The notes under the pieces are model-generated. The model had not been told where the DNA came from. It did not search any database and saw nothing but the letters and a program-made list of their open reading frames with translations. A stretch of 22,728 nt of DNA from Burkholderiaceae bacterium. Lineage in GTDB: Bacteria > Pseudomonadota > Gammaproteobacteria > Burkholderiales > Burkholderiaceae. This document shows positions 1-6,243 of the stretch, piece after piece (position 1 is the first letter of the stretch; each line of letters opens with the position of its first letter). The stretch lies in NCBI GenBank assembly GCA_947380285.1, contig CANCQD010000027.1, positions 1 through 22,728 of the forward strand, read 5' to 3'. The translations under genes and the position numbers were made by a program.

Positions 1-561
1 CTTATCGTTCACGACTAACACGCGCTCTAAACGATGATGACTCATCAAGCGCTTTGCTTCGTCTAATGAGCAACCTTCTTTTACAGTAATCAAACGCTCG
101 CGTGGAGTCATTTTGGTTTTTACTGGCGCATCTAAATCTTCTTCAAAACGCAAATCGCGGTTCGTAATAATTCCGACAACTTCTTTGCCGACGAGAACTG
201 GGAATCCTGAGAAGCCATGCTCACGAGACAGTTGAATCACTTGACGTAAGGTCACGTCCGGACCAATCGTGATCGGATCACGCAGTACACCGGATTCATA
301 ACGCTTCACTTTGGCCACTTCGCGCGCTTGCTCAGCAGGTTTTAAGTTTTTATGAATGATGCCAATGCCACCTTCGCTGGCCATAGCAATTGCTAATCGA
401 CCTTCGGTAACGGTATCCATCGCAGCGGACACCAATGGTGTATTGAGTGAAATTTCTCGAGTTAACTTACTTGCCAAGCTGGCATCTCGAGGGAGTACCG
501 ATGAATATGCCGGTACGAGGAGCACATCGTCAAAAGTGAGTGCTTTTTGAATGAGTCGCAT
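1..561 (-). CDS. guaB: Inosine-5'-monophosphate dehydrogenase, N-terminal part (3' end beyond window)
   Basis: IMP dehydrogenase catalyses the NAD-dependent oxidation of IMP to XMP, the committed step of GMP synthesis in the cytoplasm. The 187 visible residues begin MRLIQKALTFDDVLLVPAYS, the classic start of the family. The barrel segments LVSAAMDTVTE and GGIGIIHKN (roughly residues 45-80) follow. From about residue 90 the reading enters the regulatory CBS-domain pair (GVLRDPITIGPDVTL, then GFSGFPVLV and VGIITNRDLRF). The reading continues in frame to the window edge, so the catalytic Cys loop and flap are not visible. The ATG at 559-561 is the family start. Only 26 bases separate it from the upstream rnfH stop, so it probably belongs to the ratA-rnfH transcript, although an internal promoter cannot be excluded. 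Confidence 0.96.
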   Translation of the reverse strand, partial: MRLIQKALTFDDVLLVPAYSSVLPRDASLASKLTREISLNTPLVSAAMDTVTEGRLAIAMASEGGIGIIHKNLKPAEQAREVAKVKRYESGVLRDPITIGPDVTLRQVIQLSREHGFSGFPVLVGKEVVGIITNRDLRFEEDLDAPVKTKMTPRERLITVKEGCSLDEAKRLMSHHRLERVLVVNDK

Positions 562-587
562 GCAAAACCCCTAGTCGCAAAAACAGA

Positions 588-938
588 TTATAGCCTCCTA
601 GCCTTTCTTTTAGCTGCGGCAGCCTGGAATTTGGCATCCTGGTTCTGATTTGCCTTCTTGCGCCGAACTGTCTTGGGGTCAATTAATAGGGGGGAATAGA
701 GCTCTAAGCGATCTCCAGCATAAATCGGGCTATCCCAGTCCTTGCGTTTGCCAAAGACCCCAAAGCAGCCCTTTCGGGCTAAAACGGGGTCATCCGGACC
801 TACGGCAATACCAGCCCTAACCAAGGCTAAACCGACCGTCGCTGACTCTCCAGCATCCAAAAGGAGCTTGAATGACTTTAGCTCTGGTGATCCCAGTCTT
901 GCATCACATAGAACCAGATCGAGTGAGCGTTCAACCAT
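588..938 (-). CDS. rnfH: RnfH/RatB family ubiquitin-fold protein
   Basis: A small beta-grasp (ubiquitin-fold) protein of 116 residues, of the RnfH family (UPF0125, also called RatB). The body reads as a ThiS/MoaD-like fold: SLDLVLCDARLG as the first strand, a helix region VGLALVRAGI, then GCFGVFGKRKDWDSPIYAGDRLELYSPLLIDP, the family signature with the conserved Asp-Arg-Leu-Glu-Leu-Tyr. There is no terminal Gly-Gly, so it is not expected to be conjugated. The last 25 residues or so are lysine-, arginine- and alanine-rich. Its ATG overlaps the end of ratA by 8 bases (ATGGTTGA), which suggests coupled translation. The role is unsettled: the name comes from rnf clusters in some species, while the ratA neighbour is the more widely conserved context. 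Confidence 0.88.
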   Translation of the reverse strand: MVERSLDLVLCDARLGSPELKSFKLLLDAGESATVGLALVRAGIAVGPDDPVLARKGCFGVFGKRKDWDSPIYAGDRLELYSPLLIDPKTVRRKKANQNQDAKFQAAAAKRKARRL

Positions 939-1362
939 AGAGGTCCTCAGCGCGCTTTACAAAGCAATCAACAAAGGTGCCGGCAATGTGGCCAAAAACA
1001 GGTCCAATAATCTTGTCCAGAATGACACTCTTAAACTCCCAGTGAAGCTTAAACTCCACCTTGCAAGCGTCTTCTCGTAAGGGGATAAAGTTCCACTGGC
1101 CAGAAAAATGCTTAAACGGGCCATCTACAAAGACCATATCAATCGTTTCTGGGCGGTGATTTACATTGCGTGTGTGGAAATACTGGGTAATGCCCTTGAA
1201 ATTGATGTTGATTTTGGCGTCGAGCACGGTCTCGGTCTGCTCAAAAATTTCTACGCCACCACACCAAGGCAGGAACTCCGGATAACGGGCGACATCAGTC
1301 ACCAATCCATACATGCGGTCAGCGGATTGACCAATTAAAACGGTCTTGTATACGTCTGCCAT
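931..1362 (-). CDS. ratA: RatA/Coq10-like START-domain (SRPBCC) protein
   Basis: A 143-residue single-domain protein of the polyketide cyclase/START (SRPBCC) superfamily. It begins MADVYKTVLIGQSADRMYGL, followed by VTDVARYPEFLPWCGGVEI, the RatA/Coq10 signature with the conserved FLPWC. The C-terminal helix (IAGTFVDCFVKRAEDLYG) closes the lipid-binding fold. In E. coli RatA was reported as a toxin blocking 70S subunit association; its mitochondrial relative Coq10 binds ubiquinone. The sequence does not decide between these roles. It is divergent from smpB with only 25 bases between the two starts, so the promoters must be very close or lie inside the coding regions. It is followed by rnfH with an 8-base overlap. 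The ATG at 1360-1362 is preceded by a weak AAGA ribosome-binding motif. Confidence 0.93.
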   Translation of the reverse strand: MADVYKTVLIGQSADRMYGLVTDVARYPEFLPWCGGVEIFEQTETVLDAKININFKGITQYFHTRNVNHRPETIDMVFVDGPFKHFSGQWNFIPLREDACKVEFKLHWEFKSVILDKIIGPVFGHIAGTFVDCFVKRAEDLYG

Positions 1363-1387
1363 AATCGTTCTTGAGAGCTAAATAAAT

Positions 1388-1840
1388 ATGAGTATCGTCG
1401 ATAACAAAAAAGCCTTCTTTGATTATTTTATCGAGGAACGTTTTGAGGCAGGGCTTGTACTGGAAGGTTGGGAAGTAAAAGCCATCCGTGCAGGTCGTGT
1501 GCACATTAAAGAAGCGTATGTTGTCATTCGCAAGGCGGAGCTATTTTTGATCGGCTGCCATATCACCCCCCTTCTATCTGCCTCCACGCATATCGTCCCA
1601 GATAACACTCGCACTAGAAAGCTACTGCTCAATGCCATTGAGATTCGCAAGCTAATTGGCAAAGTGGAGCAAAAGGGCTACACCTTGGTGCCACTCAACC
1701 TGCATTTCTCCAAAGGTAACGTTAAATGTGAAATTGGCCTTGCCAGAGGCAAAAAGCAACATGACAAACGAGCAGCAACCAAAGAGCGCGAGTGGGAAGT
1801 TCAAAAAGGTCGTATTGCCAGAGGCGATCTAAACGCCTAA
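1388..1840 (+). CDS. smpB: SsrA (tmRNA)-binding protein SmpB
   Basis: SmpB binds tmRNA and brings it to stalled ribosomes for trans-translation in the cytoplasm. The 150-residue product has the standard family length and order: [20 protein letters not shown] at the start, [19 protein letters not shown] (the conserved EVK-S/A-R motif), the oligonucleotide-binding beta-barrel to about residue 120, and the basic tail [19 protein letters not shown] that enters the decoding centre. The ATG at 1388 sits 25 bases from the divergent ratA start, with a GAGAG motif about 11 bases upstream, somewhat far. The tmRNA gene itself is not in this window. No clear terminator separates it from the downstream ATP-grasp gene, but the 135-base gap contains regulatory repeats, so that cluster is probably transcribed separately. 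Confidence 0.97.
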   Translation: MSIVDNKKAFFDYFIEERFEAGLVLEGWEVKAIRAGRVHIKEAYVVIRKAELFLIGCHITPLLSASTHIVPDNTRTRKLLLNAIEIRKLIGKVEQKGYTLVPLNLHFSKGNVKCEIGLARGKKQHDKRAATKEREWEVQKGRIARGDLNA

Positions 1841-1900
1841 AGAACGTCGTTAAGTCACCCAGACTTCTCTCTAGGGCTAATAAAGGCATAAGTCCTCTAA

Positions 1901-1917
1901 TGCACATAAATGGTGCA
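1901..1917. promoter_or_regulatory. Candidate NtrC-type operator
   Basis: The sequence TGCACATAAATGGTGCA is an inverted repeat with perfect 5-base arms (TGCAC/GTGCA) separated by 7 bases. This has the arm sequence and 17-base span of the enterobacterial NtrC site TGCAC-C-N5-G-GTGCA; only the A after the left arm departs from that form. It lies 58 bases upstream of the preferred ATP-grasp start. Binding by NtrC is inference; no convincing sigma-54 -24/-12 pair was found next to it. Confidence 0.45.
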
Positions 1918-1928
1918 ATATAGCACCA
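1911..1928. promoter_or_regulatory. Second inverted repeat sharing a half-site with the NtrC-like operator
   Basis: TGGTGC and GCACCA are perfect 6-base arms around AATATA. The left arm is the right half of the 1901-1917 site, so three alternating half-sites (TGCAC, GGTGCA, GCACCA) lie with centres about 11 bases apart, on one face of the helix. This suggests cooperative binding of one regulator. An ATG lying inside this block (1910-1912) has no ribosome-binding site and is not taken as a start. Confidence 0.4.
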
Positions 1929-1975
1929 AGCTGCTTCAAATCTTTTCTTACCGCTTTTACAAAGGCATTAGTTTT

Positions 1976-3394
1976 ATGTATATGAAATTGCCTTTTGACG
2001 AAATGCTTGACGCCGCTGGCAAAGCGCGTCCCCACTACGAAATCTTTCACAGCTGGTTGAAACAGCAAAGTGACTCCCTAATGGGGCTCAAACGTGCTGA
2101 AGCAGACCTCATCTTCAGGCGCGTGGGCATCACCTTCGCCGTCTACGGCGATGATCTAGGCTCAGAAAGAACCATCCCCTTCGATCAAGTGCCCCGTATC
2201 TTTACCGCCAAAGAATGGGAACAGCTTGAAGCAGGCTTACGTCAACGGGTGAAAGCACTTAACCGCTTTATCTATGACGTCTATCACGATGAAGAAATTA
2301 TTAAGGCGGGAATTGTTCCAGCCGAACAGATTTACAACAATGCGCAATATCGCCCTGAGATGCGCAATGTCAGCATACCGCGTGACATCTATGCGCAAAT
2401 TGCTGGGATCGACATCGTACGCGCTGGTGAGGGTGAGTTCTATGTATTAGAAGATAACTTGCGTGTTCCTTCCGGTGTGTCGTATATGGTTGAAGACCGC
2501 AAGATGATGATGCGACTTTTCCCGGACCTCTTCCAGAAATATCGCATTGCCCCTGTAGAGCATTACCCGGACCTTTTATTGGAATGCCTCAAATCCGTTA
2601 AACCGGATGATGTTAAAAAACCGAACGTCGTTGTGCTAACTCCGGGCATGTATAACTCTGCTTACTTTGAACACAGCTACCTTGCACAACAGATGGGTGT
2701 TGAGCTAGTCGAAGGCAAGGACTTGTTTGTTAAGAATGAACAGGTCTTTATGCGAACTACCCAGGGACCTGAACGAGTGGATGTGATCTATCGCCGCGTC
2801 GACGATGACTTCTTGGATCCATTGGCATTCCGCTCTGATTCAACCTTAGGTGTAGCAGGACTCTTATCAGCCCATCGCGCTGGTAATGTGACGTTGGCAA
2901 ATGCGATTGGCACCGGTATCGCTGATGACAAGTCTATCTATCCCTACGTTCCCGAGATGATTGAGTTCTATCTTGGCGAAAAACCCATTCTGAATAACGT
3001 GCCTACATTCCAATGTCGCAAGGCTGATGATCTTGCTTATACCTTGGCCAATTTGGATAAGCTAGTAGTGAAACTGACTCATGGTGCTGGCGGCTATGGC
3101 ATGTTGGTTGGCCCAGCATCTACCAAAGCAGAGATTGAAGAATTTAGAACCCATCTCATTGCCAATCCAGACAAATACATTGCTCAACCTACCTTAGCGC
3201 TCTCAACTTGCCCTACTTTTGTAGAGTCCGGTGTTGCGCCAAGACATATCGATTTAAGGCCCTTTGTTCTCTCAGGAAAAACCATCAAGATGGTTCCTGG
3301 CGGTTTGACCAGGGTTGCCCTCAAAGAAGGTTCTTTAGTGGTGAACTCCTCCCAAGGCGGTGGCACCAAAGATACCTGGGTGTTAGAGAAATGA
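1976..3394 (+). CDS. Circularly permuted ATP-grasp family protein
   Basis: A member of the circularly permuted ATP-grasp family (CP_ATPgrasp, DUF404/DUF407), predicted to ligate an amino group to an ATP-activated carboxylate; its substrate is unknown. The reading MKLPFDEMLDAAGKARPHYE matches the usual N-terminus. Further signatures are EFYVLEDNLRVPSGVSYMV, VIYRRVDDDFLDPL, KLTHGAGGYGMLVGP (glycine-rich nucleotide loop) and LRPFVLSGKTIKMVPGGLTR followed by NSSQGGGTKDTWVL. The frame stays open back to an ATG at 1910, but that ATG lies in a palindrome block and has no ribosome-binding site. The start at 1976 (472 residues) has AAAGG about 10 bases upstream; the ATG at 1982 is also possible. It is first of four genes, 13 bases before the alpha-E gene, the order seen in Anbu operons. 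Family call is sure, biochemical role is not. Confidence 0.9.
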   Translation: MYMKLPFDEMLDAAGKARPHYEIFHSWLKQQSDSLMGLKRAEADLIFRRVGITFAVYGDDLGSERTIPFDQVPRIFTAKEWEQLEAGLRQRVKALNRFIYDVYHDEEIIKAGIVPAEQIYNNAQYRPEMRNVSIPRDIYAQIAGIDIVRAGEGEFYVLEDNLRVPSGVSYMVEDRKMMMRLFPDLFQKYRIAPVEHYPDLLLECLKSVKPDDVKKPNVVVLTPGMYNSAYFEHSYLAQQMGVELVEGKDLFVKNEQVFMRTTQGPERVDVIYRRVDDDFLDPLAFRSDSTLGVAGLLSAHRAGNVTLANAIGTGIADDKSIYPYVPEMIEFYLGEKPILNNVPTFQCRKADDLAYTLANLDKLVVKLTHGAGGYGMLVGPASTKAEIEEFRTHLIANPDKYIAQPTLALSTCPTFVESGVAPRHIDLRPFVLSGKTIKMVPGGLTRVALKEGSLVVNSSQGGGTKDTWVLEK

Positions 3395-3407
3395 GGGAAG
3401 AGTAAAT

Positions 3408-4385
3408 ATGTTAAGTCGTACTGCTGATTGTCTTTATTGGATGGCCCGTTACACTGAGCGCGCAGAAAATACTGCTCGCATGCTCGATGTAAATCATCAG
3501 ACCTCTCTACTTCCACAGCCTGCTGAATATTTAGAGCAGAGCTGGAAAAAGTTATTGACGATTTCTAAGTTGGAAGATGCATTCCGCAACAAATATGATG
3601 TTGTCAATCGCGAGAACGTCCTGGATTTCATGATTTATGAAACCAGCAACCCATCCAGCATCGTCTCCTGTTTATATGCTGCCCGTGAGAATGCACGCGT
3701 CATTCGCGGGAAGATTACTTCCGAAGTTTGGGAAACTCAAAACACCACCTGGTTAGAACTTCAACGCATTCTAGAAGCAAGACATCAAGCCGATCCTAGT
3801 CGCCTCCTAGAGTGGGTGAAGCACCGCTGTCACCTCTTTAGAGGCGTTCTCTATGGCACGATGCTCAAGAACGAAGCCTTTTACTTTATTAGCGTTGGAA
3901 CGCTGCTTGAGCGTGCAGATAATACTGCTCGTATTTTAGAAACTAAGTACGAAGATCAGGCCGCCCTGAAAGTTCTCGGCACTAAAAAATCCTCCGACGA
4001 AGGTACCGATGGTGAATTCTTTGATTTCTATCACTGGGCCGCATTGCTCCGCTCAGTTTCAGCATTTGAAATTTATCGTCAAATCTATTCTGATCAAGTA
4101 ACACCAAAGCAAGTGGCTGAACTGCTAATCTTCAATAAGCAGATGCCACGCTCCTTAGTCTGCTGCGTGAATGAATTAATTCCCTTGATCTCGGAAGTAA
4201 AGAACCAACAATCCAAAGAAATTGAACGCTTGCTCGGAAAGCTTAAGGCAAGTTTGGATTATTCAGACATTAATGAGGTGTTCGATCAAGGTCTGGAAGA
4301 ATTTATTGAGGCTTTCTTAGAGCGTATTAACTACATAGCCGATGAGTTCAGCAATGCTTATCTCATTCCATTGGCTGTCGCCTAA
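3408..4385 (+). CDS. Alpha-E domain protein
   Basis: A 325-residue, almost wholly helical cytoplasmic protein of the alpha-E family (Pfam Alpha-E, formerly DUF403). The N-terminus MLSRTADCLYWMARYTERAE, with NTARMLDV following, is the family's signature. A similar motif recurs near residue 165 (GTLLERADNTARILETKY), which points to an internal duplication of the helical unit. No catalytic motif can be named. The family occurs almost always beside the permuted ATP-grasp and transglutaminase genes, so it is probably a structural or substrate-handling partner. It starts 13 bases after the ATP-grasp stop with a GAGGGAAGAG ribosome-binding stretch upstream, and ends 17 bases before the transglutaminase gene. 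Confidence 0.92.
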   Translation: MLSRTADCLYWMARYTERAENTARMLDVNHQTSLLPQPAEYLEQSWKKLLTISKLEDAFRNKYDVVNRENVLDFMIYETSNPSSIVSCLYAARENARVIRGKITSEVWETQNTTWLELQRILEARHQADPSRLLEWVKHRCHLFRGVLYGTMLKNEAFYFISVGTLLERADNTARILETKYEDQAALKVLGTKKSSDEGTDGEFFDFYHWAALLRSVSAFEIYRQIYSDQVTPKQVAELLIFNKQMPRSLVCCVNELIPLISEVKNQQSKEIERLLGKLKASLDYSDINEVFDQGLEEFIEAFLERINYIADEFSNAYLIPLAVA

Positions 4386-4402
4386 GAACTCACAAAGACT
4401 AT

Positions 4403-5200
4403 ATGCATCTTAAAATTCGCCACCGTACTGAATATCGCTATGAAACACCAGTACGTTACTCAATTCAAGAATTACGCTTAACTCCACCTTCGCTAGCAGG
4501 CCAAAAAATAGATAAATGGAGAATCAGCACTCCGATTAAATCATCTAATTCTATAGATACCTTTGCTAACGTTTGTAGTGTATTTGTACAAGAAAGTCCT
4601 TATACCTCGATGATGATTGAGGCTGAAGGTGAAGTGCATACACAAGATGCATTTGAGTTTGTGGATGATGCTAAGGCTGTCTCGCCCTACTATCTGCTAC
4701 AACAAACTAATTTGACTGAACCAACAGATGAAATGTTGGATTATTTCTCCTACAGTCTCCCCAAGAAAAATTCTGTTGATCAAGTAATTAAACTTGCTGA
4801 GGCAATTCAGGGTTTGATCGTGTACTCTCCAGGTCAAACGAACTTTGCCACTACAGCAGCCCAATCCTTTGCCATGAAATCCGGCGTCTGCCAAGATCAT
4901 GCACATATTATGCTGAGCCTATGTCGCGCATCCAACATCCCAGCCCGTTACGTCAGCGGCTATTTCTTCGCTGAAGAGTCTCCTAACCTTGCGAGCCATG
5001 CTTGGATTGATTTTTGTAGTGATATTGAAAAAGGGATTTGGACGAGCGTAGATATTACCCATGCATGCTTAATTGACTCCCGTCACATCCGACTGGCCAT
5101 TGGTCGCGACTACTACTCTGCAGCTCCAGTGAAAGGTGTTCGCTCCGGTGGTGGGGGTGAAGAACTTACCGCTAATATCTCCATTCAACAGCTGTCTTAG
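4403..5200 (+). CDS. Transglutaminase-like cysteine protease/amidase family protein
   Basis: A 265-residue protein with the bacterial transglutaminase N-terminal domain (starting MHLKIRHRTEYRYETPVRYS) and a transglutaminase-like papain-fold core. The catalytic triad is visible: Cys163 in KSGVCQDHAH, His199 in LASHAWIDF and Asp217 in WTSVDITH. Family members in such operons are predicted to hydrolyse or form amide bonds rather than crosslink proteins. It lacks a signal peptide and is expected in the cytoplasm. The C-terminal Gly-rich segment (residues 249-252, then EEL) corresponds to a conserved strand region of the family, not a tagging motif. It starts 17 bases after the alpha-E stop, with only a weak AAAGA upstream, suggesting translational coupling. 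Confidence 0.92.
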   Translation: MHLKIRHRTEYRYETPVRYSIQELRLTPPSLAGQKIDKWRISTPIKSSNSIDTFANVCSVFVQESPYTSMMIEAEGEVHTQDAFEFVDDAKAVSPYYLLQQTNLTEPTDEMLDYFSYSLPKKNSVDQVIKLAEAIQGLIVYSPGQTNFATTAAQSFAMKSGVCQDHAHIMLSLCRASNIPARYVSGYFFAEESPNLASHAWIDFCSDIEKGIWTSVDITHACLIDSRHIRLAIGRDYYSAAPVKGVRSGGGGEELTANISIQQLS

Positions 5201-5256
5201 AACCCGCCTGAGATATTTAAGGGATAATTTCAGGAAATGAATAAGAGGGTTAGTGT

Positions 5257-6153
5257 ATGACGTATTGCGTTGGGCTTTGCCTAAAAGATGGTCTCGTTTT
5301 CTTATCCGATACCCGCACTAATGCTGGCGTAGACCAAATCGGCACCTTTAGAAAGATGAGCTTGTTTCAAAACAAGGATCGTTTTTTTACGTTAATGAGT
5401 GCTGGTAATCTAGCGATTACTCAGGCGGTTAAGGAAATCTTGCTTCAAGGACAGCTTTTTAAGGGCAAAAACCTCTGGACAGCGAAAAACGCATATGAGG
5501 CCGCCGTTGTTGTGGGCGATGCTATTAAACAAGTTTATGAGCGCGACCATTTGGCCCTTGAAAAGGCTGGCATTGATTTCAACTGCAATATGATTTTTGG
5601 CGGCCAAGTTAAAGGTGAGAAACCTCGCCTCTTTAATATTTACTCCGCAGGAAATTTCATTGAGGCCACACCTGAGACTTGCTACTTCCAAATTGGTGAA
5701 TCTAAATACGGAAAGCCAATCTTGGATCGGGTGCTCAATTTCAATACACCACTTAACCTTGCAACCAAGTGCGCCCTCATCTCCATGGACTCCACTCTGA
5801 AAAGTAATATTTCAGTTGGGCTACCCCTAGATATGCTGGTGTATGAAAAAAATTCTCTAAAAGCCACTAAGCTAGTTACCCTAGATGATGCAAACCCTTA
5901 TTTCGCCATGATTCATCAGGCATGGGGGGAGAAATTGCGCGAGGCTTTTAACTCTATAGCGGAACCAAGTTGGAGCGGTGCTCATAAATCGAGTGATATT
6001 TCTACCCCTGCTAAAAAAATGGGGATTGTTCCAATTAATCATCCACCATCTAAAGCAAGAGCCACAAAACCTACAAAAACAACTAAGGCTACTTCTGCAA
6101 AGAAGGTAGCAAAGAAAGCTGTACCGAAGAAGGCACCTGTAAAGAAAAGGTAG
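5257..6153 (+). CDS. anbu: Anbu-type proteasome-like peptidase with lysine-rich C-terminal tail
   Basis: An Ntn-hydrolase of the Anbu (ancestral beta subunit) family, related to HslV and proteasome beta subunits. After removal of Met1 the N-terminal Thr would be the nucleophile (MTYCVGL). Asp18 in LSDTRTNAGVDQ and Lys33 in FRKM fit the proteasome Asp17/Lys33 pair, and SMDSTLKSNISVGLPLD (from about 176) is the conserved later motif. The folded core appears to end near residue 239, as expected for a family of about 240-250 residues. Residues 240-298 are an extension whose last 34 residues hold 12 Lys, 2 Arg and no acidic residue, with AKK/PKK repeats like histone H1 tails. It follows the transglutaminase gene by 56 bases with its own AGAGGG ribosome-binding site, and ends before a strong terminator. 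The natural substrate is unknown. Confidence 0.93.
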   Translation: MTYCVGLCLKDGLVFLSDTRTNAGVDQIGTFRKMSLFQNKDRFFTLMSAGNLAITQAVKEILLQGQLFKGKNLWTAKNAYEAAVVVGDAIKQVYERDHLALEKAGIDFNCNMIFGGQVKGEKPRLFNIYSAGNFIEATPETCYFQIGESKYGKPILDRVLNFNTPLNLATKCALISMDSTLKSNISVGLPLDMLVYEKNSLKATKLVTLDDANPYFAMIHQAWGEKLREAFNSIAEPSWSGAHKSSDISTPAKKMGIVPINHPPSKARATKPTKTTKATSAKKVAKKAVPKKAPVKKR

Positions 6154-6190
6154 GCGCCCAGTAAGCGAGTGTTGGATACGTTGATAAACA

Positions 6191-6220
6191 AAAAGGCCTA
6201 GAAAAAAATCTAGGCCTTTT
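6191..6220. terminator. Bidirectional intrinsic terminator between anbu and ppsA
   Basis: A perfect 12-base inverted repeat (AAAAGGCCTAGA / TCTAGGCCTTTT) encloses a loop of six A. On the plus strand the stem runs into TTTT, and on the minus strand it likewise ends in a T-run, so it can stop transcription from both convergent genes. It lies 37 bases after the anbu stop and 23 bases from the ppsA stop. Confidence 0.9.
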
Positions 6221-6243
6221 ACTTTACTGCCATCCGCCTTGGT

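Noticed and set aside
588..670. Lysine/arginine/alanine-rich tail of RnfH as a possible nucleic-acid-binding extension like the Anbu tail.
   Set aside because: The tail is short and basic C-termini are common in RnfH proteins, so nothing unusual is claimed.
1921..1936. A sigma-54-like promoter (TAGCACC then CTGCTT) next to the NtrC-like sites.
   Set aside because: The -24 GG is AG, and the spacing to the -12 GC is one base short. Sigma-54 promoters are very strict about this spacing.
5143..5172. A Gly-Gly-Gly-Gly-Glu-Glu stretch near the transglutaminase C-terminus resembling a Pup-like tagging end.
   Set aside because: It is 12 residues before the C-terminus and matches a Gly-rich conserved strand common to this transglutaminase family.
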